Shown here: positions 44,417 through 53,809 of the stretch, in pieces
Numbering within the stretch: position 1 is the first letter of the stretch
Layout: every line of letters begins with the position of its first letter
Source of the DNA: Anaerolineales bacterium
GTDB taxonomy: Bacteria > Chloroflexota > Anaerolineae > 4572-78 > J111
DNA: 64,000 nucleotides
Assembly (NCBI GenBank): GCA_015075185.1
Contig: JABTUW010000001.1
Location: 496,001 to 560,000 of the forward strand
Direction: 5' to 3'
Made by a program: the position numbers and the translations under genes
The notes under the pieces: model-generated
What the model saw: only the letters and a program-made list of their open reading frames with translations
Told to the model about the DNA's origin: nothing
Databases searched by the model: none

Positions 44417-45918
44417 CTACTGCGCTGGCGCATTCTTGAACGCCCCAAACAGGGCTGAGAAGTAGGTGAAATCGCCCACCGCCCCTTGTGCAACGGGCTG
44501 GCGGCATCCCACTGCGCTTCGTAGCTCGCCACCACATCCTGCGCATCCAACTCGCTCCCGTCGTGGAACTTCACCCCACCCGCAGCTTGAACGTCCACTC
44601 CGTCAAATCTTCATTCGCTTCGTAGCTCTCCGCTAACGCCGGCTCCACCGCCGTCCCGCCCACTTCATACGCCAGCAGGCTCTCATTGGACTGCTCACAC
44701 GCTCGCAGGCTCTCCCCATCCGTCTCATCCGCACAGTACAACCCGATCGGTTCCGCGTTCTGCATCCACACAAACGTGTCCTGCCCAGGGATCTCCATCA
44801 CCGAGAACCGCTCGTTGCTCAACGGCGACGAGTGCGCTCCTTCTGTCTCCGCCTTTGTAGGCCGTCGCCGACCCGCCGTGCGCTACCGGGATCATCGGCA
44901 CGTGTTGGGCTAACAGCTCGTTCGCCTGCCCGTACAATTTGTTCCGCTCATCCTGGTCCGCCAGGCTCGCGCTTCCTTCAACACTTCGTGAATGTCTTCA
45001 AACCCTGCTCCAAACTGCGGGCTGGCTCCCGCCCAAAGTGGAAATCCAGAAAGTTCGTCTGGTCCGGGTAGTCTGCTCCCCAGCCCAACAGGTGGATCCT
45101 TCGATCTGCCCGCGTTGGACGCATCGAACGACGCCCGCTCTCCATCACCACGATCTCCGCCTCGATCCCCAAATCCTTCAACTGCGCTTGCAGGTCTGGG
45201 GGCCACTACCCAGGTTCCGGTAAGTAGCCCCGCACCACATCCCGATAGGTGATCGTCGTCGCAAACCCATCCCCATAACCCGCTTCCGCTAACATCGCTT
45301 TGGCTTGTTCGGGATTGTACGCCGGGCCATTCCGGCCCTTCACATCCCCTGGTATCGCACACGGCGTGAAGTGGCTCGCTACTTCCGACCCCTCCGGGTA
45401 GAAGTTGTCCACAATCCGCTGCCGGTCGATCCGATCGCCAACGCTTGCCGCACCTGCTCGTTGTCAAATGGGGCATGGTCCCGGTTGAAACCCACATAAA
45501 ACACGTTCAACGCCGCCGCGGGTACAGCTTCAGCGCATTGTCCCCGCGATCACTTCAAAGTCGTCCGGCGTCGGGTTGTCTATCCCATCCACCGACCCCG
45601 ATTGCAGTTCCAGCAGCCGCTGTGCCCTTCCGCACTCCAGCGGAAGATCAACGTCTCCGTCTTGGCCGCTTCCCCAGTAGTCCTCAAACCGTTGGAAGGT
45701 GATGCTGTCCCTTTCTTCCACTCCACCATCTGGTACGGTCCGTCCCAACCGGTTTCTCAACCAATTCCCCCACCGGTGCTTTCCAGATATTCCGAGGGAT
45801 GGATCTGGAAGGCTGAAGGCCACTTTCGACGGAAAGGCCACGTCCGGCGCACACAAACTGAACTTGACCGTCAACTCGTCCACCGCTTCGATGCTCTTGA
45901 ATTTCCCCGTATTCACAC
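44417..45918 (-). pseudogene. Circularly permuted family 5 (peptide-type) binding protein, frameshifted
   Basis: The segments in order from 45918 leftward are: FKSIEAVDELTVKFSLCAPD, LLELQSGSVDGIDNPTPDDF, VDNFYPEGSEVASHFTPCAI, LLGWGADYPDQTNFLDFHFG, VPMIPVAHGGSATAYK, TFVWMQNAEPIGLYCADETD, ALAESYEANEDLTEW and VKFHDGSELDAQDVVASYEA, ending at TAG 44417-44419. In ordinary DppA-like proteins the ALAES/FHDG part comes first, so the order here is circularly permuted, as in a Chloroflexota group of such proteins that I recall. About eight one-base losses break the frame. No signal peptide of its own; it abuts the family 3 lipoprotein. Confidence 0.6.
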
Positions 45919-46947
45919 CCCTTCCGCCCCTGCTTCCTCACTCCCTTCCGCAGAGGCTTCTTCGGTGGCGTAAGCGCCGGGACCAATATCATCATAGGTC
46001 AGCTTAAATTCATCCGAGAAATAATTTTGGGCCAGGGCATCCAACGTGCCATCTTCCCGCATGGCGGCCAGGGCCTGATTGACCGGCTCGACCAGATCAC
46101 TGCCTTTAGGGAAGATAAAACCTAACTCATCGCTTTTCATCGAGTCGCCGACCAATTTTACCTTGTCGGCGTTAGCCCCCACATAACCCTGTCCTGCTGT
46201 TTCCTCAGCCATAACCGCATCCACATCACCGGCGATCAGGGCTTGCACTGCAACCCCAAAATCATCAAAGGGTTGGATACGTTGCTCACCCACTAATTCA
46301 ACGGCGGTATCGTAATTAGTGGTCCCGGTCACGGCCCCTACCCGCAGTTCAGAATTAGCGGCCAAAGCTTCCGGGCCGTCAAAGCGGTCTTCGTCAACCC
46401 GGGCCAAAATGCGTTGATTCACGCTGATATAACCATCCGAAAAGTCTACCTCTTTGGCCCGCTCTTCGGTAATGGTAATACCGTCCGCCGCTGCATCAAA
46501 TTGTCCCTGGCTCACTGCCGCAATCATGCCATCCCAGGCCTGCTCCACAAAAGTGGGTTTGCAGTTCAAGCGCTTGCAAATCTCGGCCCAGGCGTCGTAA
46601 TCCCAACCACCCGGCTCGCCGGTTTTCAGGTCAATATAATTGAAGGGCAGATAAGCATTTTCGATAGCAACCGTCACTTCGCGCCCTCCGAGGTCAGGTA
46701 GACCGCCCGCAGCGGCGGCAGCTTCTTCGGTGGCCATCGCTGCTTCAGTAGGTGCGGTCTCTGCGGCAGCGGTTGGTTCTTCGGCTGCCGCTTCTTGGGT
46801 GGGCGCCGCTTCAGCCGGTTTTTCTTCAACCGGAGCTGCTGGTTCAGCAGGCTTTTCTTGAGCGGGTGCAGCCGGTTGAGCACCGCAGGCTGCTATCAAA
46901 GCTACCAGAACTAACAAACTTAGTAAGCCAAATAATTTTTTACTCAT
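45913..46947 (-). CDS. Family 3 amino-acid ABC binding lipoprotein
   Basis: 344 residues from ATG 46947 (GGAGGAG upstream). Lipoprotein signal ends LIAAC, then an Ala/Glu/Pro-rich linker to residue ~85. The binding fold starts at [16 protein letters not shown], with [49 protein letters not shown] and [14 protein letters not shown]. It likely serves a polar amino acid importer such as the GlnQ/permease pair at 14-15.8 kb. The frame ends in an acidic tail [15 protein letters not shown], then TGA one frame off from the permuted family 5 sequence. Confidence 0.88.
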   Translation of the reverse strand: MSKKLFGLLSLLVLVALIAACGAQPAAPAQEKPAEPAAPVEEKPAEAAPTQEAAAEEPTAAAETAPTEAAMATEEAAAAAGGLPDLGGREVTVAIENAYLPFNYIDLKTGEPGGWDYDAWAEICKRLNCKPTFVEQAWDGMIAAVSQGQFDAAADGITITEERAKEVDFSDGYISVNQRILARVDEDRFDGPEALAANSELRVGAVTGTTNYDTAVELVGEQRIQPFDDFGVAVQALIAGDVDAVMAEETAGQGYVGANADKVKLVGDSMKSDELGFIFPKGSDLVEPVNQALAAMREDGTLDALAQNYFSDEFKLTYDDIGPGAYATEEASAEGSEEAGAEGV

Positions 46948-47030
46948 TTCTTAACTCCTCCAAAGTAATACAATGGTTAGGTATAAACAGATGGGATAAT
47001 CCCCGGAGTGACACAAAAATTTCTAATAGC

Positions 47031-47043
47031 ATCACCTCCTTTT
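47031..47043 (-). promoter_or_regulatory. Perfect anti-Shine-Dalgarno match in the leader of the binding protein
   Basis: The minus strand reads AAAAGGAGGTGAT, complementary to the 3' end of 16S rRNA over its whole length, about 85 nt upstream of the real start. An ATG follows only 2 nt after GGAGG and opens a 30-codon frame that overlaps the main start. The spacing is too short for ordinary initiation, so it may be a ribosome standby site. Confidence 0.3.
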
Positions 47044-47108
47044 AGCCAAATCAAATGAGCAGAATGAGAACCCATTCTACAATTGGCCCGAATTTTTTGC
47101 AAGGCAGG

Positions 47109-49661
47109 TCAACGGATCGCCACCCGGCTGCCGTCGGCGGTTTTCCAGATCTCAATCCGCACCGGAAAAGCGTCTTTCAATTCGTCAATGTGGGTAATGA
47201 CAATTATCTTTTCAAAATCATCCTGAATGGCGTTGATCGCTTCGACCAGCCGCTCCCGGCCCTGCACGTCCTGGGTGCCGAACCCTTCATCCATGACCAG
47301 GGTTTGCAAGCGCGCTCCGGCCCGGCGAGCCAGCACCTTGCTCAAAGCCACGCGAACGGCAAAATTGACCCGGAAGGCTTCGCCGCCGGAGTAGAGTTCA
47401 TAATCACGGCTGCCCATCTCGTCGGAGATGCGGATGTCAAGGGTTTCGATGGTGCTGTCGCCGCTTTTGGCCTCCCGCTGGGTTTCAAAACGGACGTGCA
47501 TGCGGCTGTCGGTCATCCGGGCCAGCAGCTTGTTGGCCTCGTCCTCAATTTCGGGGATGGCGCTCTCGATCAGCAGGGCCTGGATACCTTTCTTGCCAAA
47601 AGCCACCTGCAACTCCCGGTAAAGCCCCAGCGCCTCGCGCACTTGTTGGAGCTTGTCTTCCAGATCGCCCCGCCGCTTGGCCTGGTCGGCCAAGTATTTG
47701 AGCTGCTGTTTGGTTGTCGCTACCCTATCGCGGGCCAGACGTTCCTCACGCTGCAAGCGGTCGAACTCTTCGCCGGCCTGGTTAAGGCGGACGCGCAGTT
47801 CCGGCAAATCCTTGGTCTCTTCCTCCAGTTTAGCGACCTGTTCCTGGTCGTTAGCAATTTGTTCCAGCAGGCGGACCTGGCGGGCGTTTTCTTTTTTCAG
47901 CCGTTCTTCTTCCCTGGGTAGAGCTTTCTCTGCCTCGATCAAGGCGCGGCCTTGCTCCTCAAAATGGGCCAGGCTGTCAACTCCTGCCCGAGCTTGTTGG
48001 TGCGCCGCGCTATCGTAGCCCAGGGTAGCTAATTCAGCCTGAACTTCGCTCAATTGGGTGATGACATCTACCGCGAAGGCCTGGCTGTCCAACTGCTGCT
48101 GCAAGCTGGCCTGCTGCACCTGGATGGCGGCCAAATCAAGCGCCGCTGCCTCGGCCTCGACCAATGACTGCTCCAGGCGGGCCACTTTGCCCTGCACCGC
48201 GGCTAAACTGCGCAACTGCCGCTCTGCTTCAGCCGTTTGCTGCTGCAAGAGTTCGCGCTGCTCGACAATTTGGCGCAGCCGGGCCTGGTTATCGCGGTAA
48301 GTTTTGCCCTTGGTCGTACCCTGGTTCTGGAACTGGGCGGCTACTTCGGCGCGGTGCGTTTCGTCAAGTGGGCGCTGGCAGACCGGGCAGCTCGAGCCAG
48401 CGGCTGATAACTGGGTCAGCTTGGCTTTCAGCTCGTCCATTTCGACTTTAAGCTGTCTATTTTGCTCCTCCAGCCGGGCTGCTTCCTCCTTTATATCGAT
48501 CAGAGCTTGGCGGTGAGCCTCTCGTTCCACTTCCAGGGATTGTAGAGCGGCTAGCTCGGTCCGGGCTTCACTTAATTGGTCCCGCTGAATCTCCAGCACG
48601 GCCGCCTTGGGGTTAAGCAGATTGACTGTAGCGATGACCTGGGCCAGCTCCGTTTCAATTTTTGCGCGGGCCTCGGCCAGGGCTCGTTCCAGCTCGTTTT
48701 TACGCTCGGACAATTTGAACGACTCGTGCAACCGCCGCTCCCACTCGGCCACCCCCTCTCTGGCCTGCTTTAAACTTTCCAGGCCGGTTTCGATGTCGGC
48801 GCGACGGGCCAGCATCTCCCGGCATTGCTCAAGCTGAGCCTGAACAGCCTCAATGGTTCTGGCTGTCTCTTCAACATCCAGTTGGGTCCGGCTGAGGCGG
48901 TCGCACAAGTCGTCGAGCTGGCGCTGCTTGTAATCAATGGCCCGGTAGCGCTCGCGCAGGGTATCCATCTCTTTCTCGGCTGTCTGCCGGGCTTGACTCA
49001 ACTGATCGGTGGTACGCTGCGCCTCGGCCAGTTCGGCTTGATAGCGCGACTCCTGGGCCAGCTCCTGTTCAATCCGGTTGACCTCGGCCACGATGATATT
49101 GGCCTCATTCTCCTTGGCCGCCGCCCGCGTCTTAGCCCGTTCGGCATACTCATCATAGATTTGCAGCCCCAGGATGTCGCCCAAAATTTTCTTGCGTTCG
49201 CCCGGCGGCTTGGTGGTAAACTCGTCGGCCCGGCCCTGCAACAGAAAAGCGGAATTAATGAACGTGTCGTAATCCAGGCGCATCAGTTGGTTGATTTTGG
49301 TCTGGGTGGCCCGGAGGTTGCTTTCGGTCAGGGTGCGCCAGCCCCCGGCGTCGGCCACGTGCAGGCTCAAATCGCTGCGGCCTTTGCGGCTGGCATCGCG
49401 CTTGCGAATGATGCGATAGACGTCACGATTGAGATCAAAGGTATATTCCACTTCCATCTCGGTCTGGCCCAGGCAAATCAAGTCATCGTCTCGCTTGGCC
49501 CTGGCCTTACCCCACAACGCCCAGGTAATCGCATCCAGCAGACTGCTTTTGCCGGCTCCATTTTCGCCGGTCAGCGCCGCCAGGCGAATCCCTTGAAAAT
49601 CCAGCATGGCCTCGCTGTGATAGGCCATAAAATTACGCAATTTCAGGCTAATTGGAACCAC
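47109..49661 (-). CDS. sbcC: SbcC/Rad50-like SMC-type ATPase
   Basis: 850 residues. N-terminal ATPase half with Walker A GENGAGKSS (32-40) and LLQGRADEFTT; two long coiled coils around the zinc hook CPVC (425-428); C-terminal half with signature YSGGEAFRVNFAVRVAL, Walker B TLVMDEGFGTQD and switch His in ITHIDEL. Works with the SbcD/Mre11 nuclease in processing hairpins and double-strand breaks. The nuclease gene is not next to it. GTG 49661 is preceded by AGGAG. A perfect 9-bp inverted repeat AAGTGTCAG/CTGACACTT lies upstream (49685-49718). Confidence 0.9.
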   Translation of the reverse strand: MVPISLKLRNFMAYHSEAMLDFQGIRLAALTGENGAGKSSLLDAITWALWGKARAKRDDDLICLGQTEMEVEYTFDLNRDVYRIIRKRDASRKGRSDLSLHVADAGGWRTLTESNLRATQTKINQLMRLDYDTFINSAFLLQGRADEFTTKPPGERKKILGDILGLQIYDEYAERAKTRAAAKENEANIIVAEVNRIEQELAQESRYQAELAEAQRTTDQLSQARQTAEKEMDTLRERYRAIDYKQRQLDDLCDRLSRTQLDVEETARTIEAVQAQLEQCREMLARRADIETGLESLKQAREGVAEWERRLHESFKLSERKNELERALAEARAKIETELAQVIATVNLLNPKAAVLEIQRDQLSEARTELAALQSLEVEREAHRQALIDIKEEAARLEEQNRQLKVEMDELKAKLTQLSAAGSSCPVCQRPLDETHRAEVAAQFQNQGTTKGKTYRDNQARLRQIVEQRELLQQQTAEAERQLRSLAAVQGKVARLEQSLVEAEAAALDLAAIQVQQASLQQQLDSQAFAVDVITQLSEVQAELATLGYDSAAHQQARAGVDSLAHFEEQGRALIEAEKALPREEERLKKENARQVRLLEQIANDQEQVAKLEEETKDLPELRVRLNQAGEEFDRLQREERLARDRVATTKQQLKYLADQAKRRGDLEDKLQQVREALGLYRELQVAFGKKGIQALLIESAIPEIEDEANKLLARMTDSRMHVRFETQREAKSGDSTIETLDIRISDEMGSRDYELYSGGEAFRVNFAVRVALSKVLARRAGARLQTLVMDEGFGTQDVQGRERLVEAINAIQDDFEKIIVITHIDELKDAFPVRIEIWKTADGSRVAIR

Positions 49662-49895
49662 TGTTAACTCCTGTCCAGAGGATCAAGTGTCAGCTAAGAA
49701 ACCTGATGCCTGACACTTTACCCGTGACCCATAATACCCGACATGTTACCATGCTCCTGCCGCCGGGGCAATTAAATTACGCCAGAGACTTCTTGCTGCC
49801 AATCCATAGAATTTAATTGGATGGTTTCGTAGGGGCGCACCCCTATACATCATTTTAACGTTGAGAAAGCACGATTCATCTTTGCGCGAAGTATG

Positions 49896-49925
49896 TTGAC
49901 ATAATTTACATTATTATGGTATACT
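49896..49925 (+). promoter_or_regulatory. Near-consensus promoter of the PKD/LysM protein
   Basis: TTGACA (49896-49901), 18 bp, TATACT (49920-49925), then an AT-rich start region, 48 bp before ATG 49974. It is the best -35/-10 pair in the window. The rest of gap 49662-49973 holds the inverted repeat at 49685-49718 and nothing else recognisable. Confidence 0.65.
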
Positions 49926-49973
49926 TAAAATTATCTCTATTTATAGCATTTAGTCTATAGGAGGAGTGTGGTC

Positions 49974-51341
49974 ATGACTGCTAACCGCGATCTTGATGAA
50001 GATGGAGTTGTGGAGGCAGACGAAGAAGAGATAGACGAGGCCCCTAGAAGAAGCAGTCCATTACGCCTGATTTTGCTTATCTTGTTAGCCCTGGTTGGGC
50101 TGTGCGTACTCTGTTTTCTGGGTTCCCGCCTGTTGGGGAATAACCTGCTCGGCGCTCTACCGATTCCGGGTCTTCCCGGCCTTCCCGGCGAACCAACAGC
50201 AACGACGGCACCCGTTGCTCTCGATACACCGACCTTAGCTCCGACAGATGCCACGGTTGTTCCCCCTATCGGCACCACCGAACCTTCGCCCACCGAACAG
50301 CCGGGAGCGACAACCGAACCCGTGCCAACGAGCGAAACAGAACAACCTGGGGCGACAACCGAGCCTCCTCCCGCGACTGAAGAAGTGCTGCCGCCCGCCA
50401 CTGAAGAGCCAGGTGCTACCGAGGAACCCCTCCCGCCTGCCACTGAGGAGCCAGGCGCCACCGAAGAACCGCTGGTGACGGTAGAGCCAACCCAAGAGAT
50501 GATTGACGAGCATGGCGGCGAACTGCCGACGGAAGAACCGACCGCTACCGCCACTACGCAGCCCGTGCCCGGCCCAACCGTCACCCCGACCGCCGGCCCG
50601 GCGCCCGGTACGACGACGCCGCAGCCAGACTGCTCCACCAACACCGCACCTACGGCTGATGCGGGCGGTCCCTACACGGGGATGATGGGCAAAGGTCAGG
50701 CCTTTGTCACCCTTGATGGCAGCGGCTCCAGCGACCCGGACGGCACAATTACCACTTTTGAATGGGATTTTGGCGATGGCGAAACGGACAGCGGCCAGAG
50801 TGTTACCCACGGTTACAGCAGCACCGGCGCGTTTGAAGTCACCTTGACTGTGACCGACAACTGCGGCGCGACCGCCGAGGACAAGGTTGAGGTTACCGTC
50901 ACTGGCCCGACCCCGCCGGCGCCAGGAACCGGCACACCCACAACCCAGCCTCAGCCCAGCCCCTCGGCAACGCCTAATGCATCGGCTACCCCTGTTTCCG
51001 GGGCTCCAGCCGGCACGGTGGGCTTCTGCTACCGGGTGCGGCCGGGGAATACGCTCACTGGCATTGCCAATTACTTCGGCGTGCCCTTACCTCTCCTGGC
51101 CGAAGTGAATGGGGTTAGCCCGGCTTATTATGTTATCGCCGGTCAGGGGGTATTCATACCGACAGGTGAAGTCCAGCCCGGTCCCAATGTTTACGAAGTT
51201 CAACCAGGGGATACGCTGGACAGCATCGCCTTCCAATGTGGTTTATCCATGGCCAGACTCGCCAGCGCCAACGGCCTGACGCCGGTCCAAAGTTTGACGC
51301 CTGGGCAGTTTTTGGGTATTCCATTGTGGAACTGGTATTGA
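49974..51341 (+). CDS. Membrane-anchored PKD and LysM surface protein
   Basis: 455 residues from ATG 49974 (GGAGG 9 nt upstream). Acidic cytoplasmic N-terminus, one membrane segment (LRLILLILLALVGLCVLCFL), a long Thr/Pro/Glu-rich linker with repeats of PPATEEPGATEE, a PKD domain (DGSGSSDPDGTITTFEWDFG ... VTLTVTDNCG), a second Ser/Pro linker and two LysM domains (YRVRPGNTLTGIANYFGVPL; YEVQPGDTLDSIAFQCGLSM). LysM binds peptidoglycan or other GlcNAc polymers. Likely a cell-envelope tether. Confidence 0.82.
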   Translation: MTANRDLDEDGVVEADEEEIDEAPRRSSPLRLILLILLALVGLCVLCFLGSRLLGNNLLGALPIPGLPGLPGEPTATTAPVALDTPTLAPTDATVVPPIGTTEPSPTEQPGATTEPVPTSETEQPGATTEPPPATEEVLPPATEEPGATEEPLPPATEEPGATEEPLVTVEPTQEMIDEHGGELPTEEPTATATTQPVPGPTVTPTAGPAPGTTTPQPDCSTNTAPTADAGGPYTGMMGKGQAFVTLDGSGSSDPDGTITTFEWDFGDGETDSGQSVTHGYSSTGAFEVTLTVTDNCGATAEDKVEVTVTGPTPPAPGTGTPTTQPQPSPSATPNASATPVSGAPAGTVGFCYRVRPGNTLTGIANYFGVPLPLLAEVNGVSPAYYVIAGQGVFIPTGEVQPGPNVYEVQPGDTLDSIAFQCGLSMARLASANGLTPVQSLTPGQFLGIPLWNWY

Positions 51342-51380
51342 TTTAAATAACTGGCCCAAGTTAATAGGCTGGCATGGAAA

Positions 51381-51447
51381 TTAGCCACGAGTTCCACGAA
51401 TTGACACGAAAAACAAAAGTGAGTGAAGGTTTGTGAAACTCGTGGCG
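51381..51447. repeat. Dispersed palindrome, CCACGAG...CTCGTGG type
   Basis: AGCCACGAGTTCCACGAATT and GACACGAA face GTGAAACTCGTGGC. Built of repeated CACGA words; a kind known from intergenic regions in other environmental genomes. It lies between the two surface-protein genes. Confidence 0.65.
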
Positions 51448-51516
51448 TAGATTTTTAACGACATGGTCTCCAGTTAACTTGAGCAGTACGCAGCAGGTCT
51501 ATTATGGAGAAAGTCC

Positions 51517-52677
51517 ATGGGTATGGAAGCAATTAGAGAAAACCCCCGGCGTATGATCCTGATCGGGTTGGTACTACTGGTACTCATCTGCCTGATCGCT
51601 GTGCTGATTTTCAGAATCTTCACTGCTGGCGATGAGGTGGTCGGTGGCCCCACCTCCACGCCAACCGCAGCGGTGACCGAAGAACCCACTGCGACCCCCA
51701 CTCCAGAAGAAGCCACGGCGACGCCTACCCGCGTTCTTTCAGAAGAGACGGTGACCGTAACCGTCGTTCCTTTCTCCCAGGAAACCACCACGCCTGCTCC
51801 TACGCCGACCACCGCCCCACCCACTTCGACGCCGACCAGGCCCGCTCCCACCCCGGCAGCTCCGGCAGTGACCAGCAGCGGTCCTCAACCGGGCGAGATC
51901 AAAAATTTGCTCAAGAACGGAGATTTTGAACAGGGCTTTGACCAAAGAGGCGTGGCTCTGGAATGGGAACCCTTTAGAAACGACGGCTTTCAGGCCATCT
52001 ATACCAATGAAACGTTTCCTTACGTCGAGTCCGGCTCTAATGCCCAGCGGATTACTATCGCCGGGGCAACACAGTACAATCGTTATGCCGGGATTTATCA
52101 GCAGGTTGAGGTTGTACCGAACGAGGTTTACACCTTAACCTTGCACGGTCAAATCCGGAGCGGCCGGGGTGATGTCAACCAAAGCAGTTACGGTTACCGT
52201 ATGCAATACGTGGTCAGTAATACCGGCCTCCAAAACTGGCAAAATGTGGCGGAGGGTGATTGGGTCGAGCTGCCATGGGATGAACAACTGCTCAACGCCT
52301 CGGTAACAAAGTTTTACAGCTTTACCATCACCGTTGCGCCCACCTCGCCCAAAATCACGCTGTTTGTGCGCGGTTGGAACAAGTGGCCCGATCAAAGTGA
52401 GACCCAATACACTTTCGACAGTTTCAGTCTCGTTGGTCCATCCTCCGTGGTTGCGCCACCCCTCCAAACCAGTGCCGGCGGGACCGGAACGACCATCACC
52501 ACCACGACCACAGCCACAGGCGCCACCACCGGCGATCAGATGGTAGACAAAGGTCTGCCTACAACCGGCGCGGATGAGGGCCAGACTCTCGTCCAGGATG
52601 GGCGTTTCTGGGGCGGCCTGTTGATTTTGCTCTTGTTAGCCGCCGGAGCCGTTTACCGGGCCAGATGGGGGTATTGA
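51517..52677 (+). CDS. Surface protein with jelly-roll domain and LPTTG tail
   Basis: 386 residues. An N-terminal membrane segment (MILIGLVLLVLICLIAVLIF), Thr/Pro linker, then a carbohydrate-binding-like beta domain beginning NLLKNGDFEQGF and ending TFDSFSLVG. A Thr-rich stretch leads to GLPTTGADEG, a hydrophobic segment (GGLLILLLLAAGAVY) and RARWGY. LPTTG plus helix plus basic tail is the sortase sorting-signal plan. Having both an N-terminal anchor and a sorting signal is unusual; the first segment may instead be an uncleaved signal. GGAG precedes ATG 51517. Confidence 0.75.
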   Translation: MGMEAIRENPRRMILIGLVLLVLICLIAVLIFRIFTAGDEVVGGPTSTPTAAVTEEPTATPTPEEATATPTRVLSEETVTVTVVPFSQETTTPAPTPTTAPPTSTPTRPAPTPAAPAVTSSGPQPGEIKNLLKNGDFEQGFDQRGVALEWEPFRNDGFQAIYTNETFPYVESGSNAQRITIAGATQYNRYAGIYQQVEVVPNEVYTLTLHGQIRSGRGDVNQSSYGYRMQYVVSNTGLQNWQNVAEGDWVELPWDEQLLNASVTKFYSFTITVAPTSPKITLFVRGWNKWPDQSETQYTFDSFSLVGPSSVVAPPLQTSAGGTGTTITTTTTATGATTGDQMVDKGLPTTGADEGQTLVQDGRFWGGLLILLLLAAGAVYRARWGY

Positions 52678-52681
52678 GGAG

Positions 52682-52774
52682 AGAAGATGGAAGATAGAGG
52701 ATAGAAGATAGTGAAATTAATTTCTGTCTCCTATCTTCCACCTACTATCTGCGATCTTCATCTACCATCTTCAT
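52682..52774. repeat. Dispersed palindrome of GAAGATAGA words
   Basis: GGAAGATAGAGGATAGAAGA and TAGTG face CTATCTTCCACCTACTATCT and GATCTTCATCTACCATCTTC. The right half covers the last codons of the PfkB-like gene, whose tail KMVDEDRR is encoded by the repeat words. Confidence 0.7.
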
Positions 52775-53809
52775 TCTTTGGTGTAACTGTTCCCGCGACG
52801 CCGTGCCGGTCGTGCCTATCTGTTGAATCGTAATCGAGGCGGCCATGTTACCGATAAAAGCTGCTTCAGCGGCTGTCCCACCCGCGCTTAGTCCGACTAC
52901 CACCCCCGCCATCACACTATCCCCCGCCCCAACCACATCAATTTCACCGGAGACGGGAATGCCCCGCACATGCTCAAAACCGTCCTCTGTGACCACCAAA
53001 ATTCCCTGTGCGCCCAACGTGACAAAAACCGGCTTTTGATTCTGGGCAAAAAGCGCCTCGCCACAAGCACGAGCTGCTACCAATCCATCATCCTCGGCAT
53101 AATCTCCAACCTTCCAATCCTCCCACCTTCCCACTGCTTCCCGTGCCTCATGCATATTTGGCTTAATTATCACGCGCTCAAACTCACCAATCCGCACCCG
53201 CGAGTCGGCGACAAAGATTTTCTCAGGGTATTGTTCAGCCAGACGGGCCAGGGCCGCCCGTACTTTATCGGTGATAAGCCCGCAGTTGCGCTCCTGGACC
53301 TGGTCAGCGATGACCACGCCGTCCACTGCCGGAACCAGCCGGTCGAGTTGAGCGATCACCGCTGCTTCCAGGTCGGCAGGCAGCGGCCGGCGATTCTTGA
53401 TGTCGAGCCGGTTCAATTCCCGCTCCGAGCCACCCGGTGTGGTTGAACGCAGCATGGGCTTGGTATAGGTCGGGGTGAAGCGCTCCGGCGTTTCGATCAA
53501 CCCCTCGATAGCGACCCCTCGTTGGATTAAGCCCTGTTTTAAGTCAAAGCCTTCCCCGTCCCGGCCAATCACCCCGACGACCGACACCTGAGTTTCCAGC
53601 GCCCGCAAATTAGAAACGACCGTCCCCGCCGCGCCGGGGCTGTGCCGAATTTCGACCACCTGGTAGGCTTCCAGTCCGGTTTCCAGGGAGGTTTCACTCA
53701 GGGCCGGATCAATACTGAGGTATTTATCCAGAAAAAAATCCCCCACTACCAAGATGTGGAGAGAGGGAAATTTTTCAAGAAGTTGATCAAGACGAGATTT
53801 ATCTTGCAT
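52745..53809 (-). CDS. PfkB sugar kinase, HldE/RfaE1-like
   Basis: 354 residues from ATG 53809 (GGAGGAGTTGC upstream; the frame stays open further but would run through the preceding gene). ILVVGDFFLDKYLSIDPALS at the N-terminus and SPGAAGTVVSNLRAL recall heptose-7-phosphate kinases; near the end are VTLGAQG and GEIDVVGAGDSVMAGVVVGL with the catalytic Asp. The C-terminal tail comes from an intergenic repeat. Overlaps the upstream gene by 11 bp; co-translated. Substrate (heptose phosphate or other sugar) is inference. Confidence 0.8.
   Translation of the reverse strand: MQDKSRLDQLLEKFPSLHILVVGDFFLDKYLSIDPALSETSLETGLEAYQVVEIRHSPGAAGTVVSNLRALETQVSVVGVIGRDGEGFDLKQGLIQRGVAIEGLIETPERFTPTYTKPMLRSTTPGGSERELNRLDIKNRRPLPADLEAAVIAQLDRLVPAVDGVVIADQVQERNCGLITDKVRAALARLAEQYPEKIFVADSRVRIGEFERVIIKPNMHEAREAVGRWEDWKVGDYAEDDGLVAARACGEALFAQNQKPVFVTLGAQGILVVTEDGFEHVRGIPVSGEIDVVGAGDSVMAGVVVGLSAGGTAAEAAFIGNMAASITIQQIGTTGTASREQLHQRMKMVDEDRR

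Noticed and set aside
48825..49667. 280-residue plus-strand open frame
   Set aside because: Mirror of the SbcC coding sequence, no motif.
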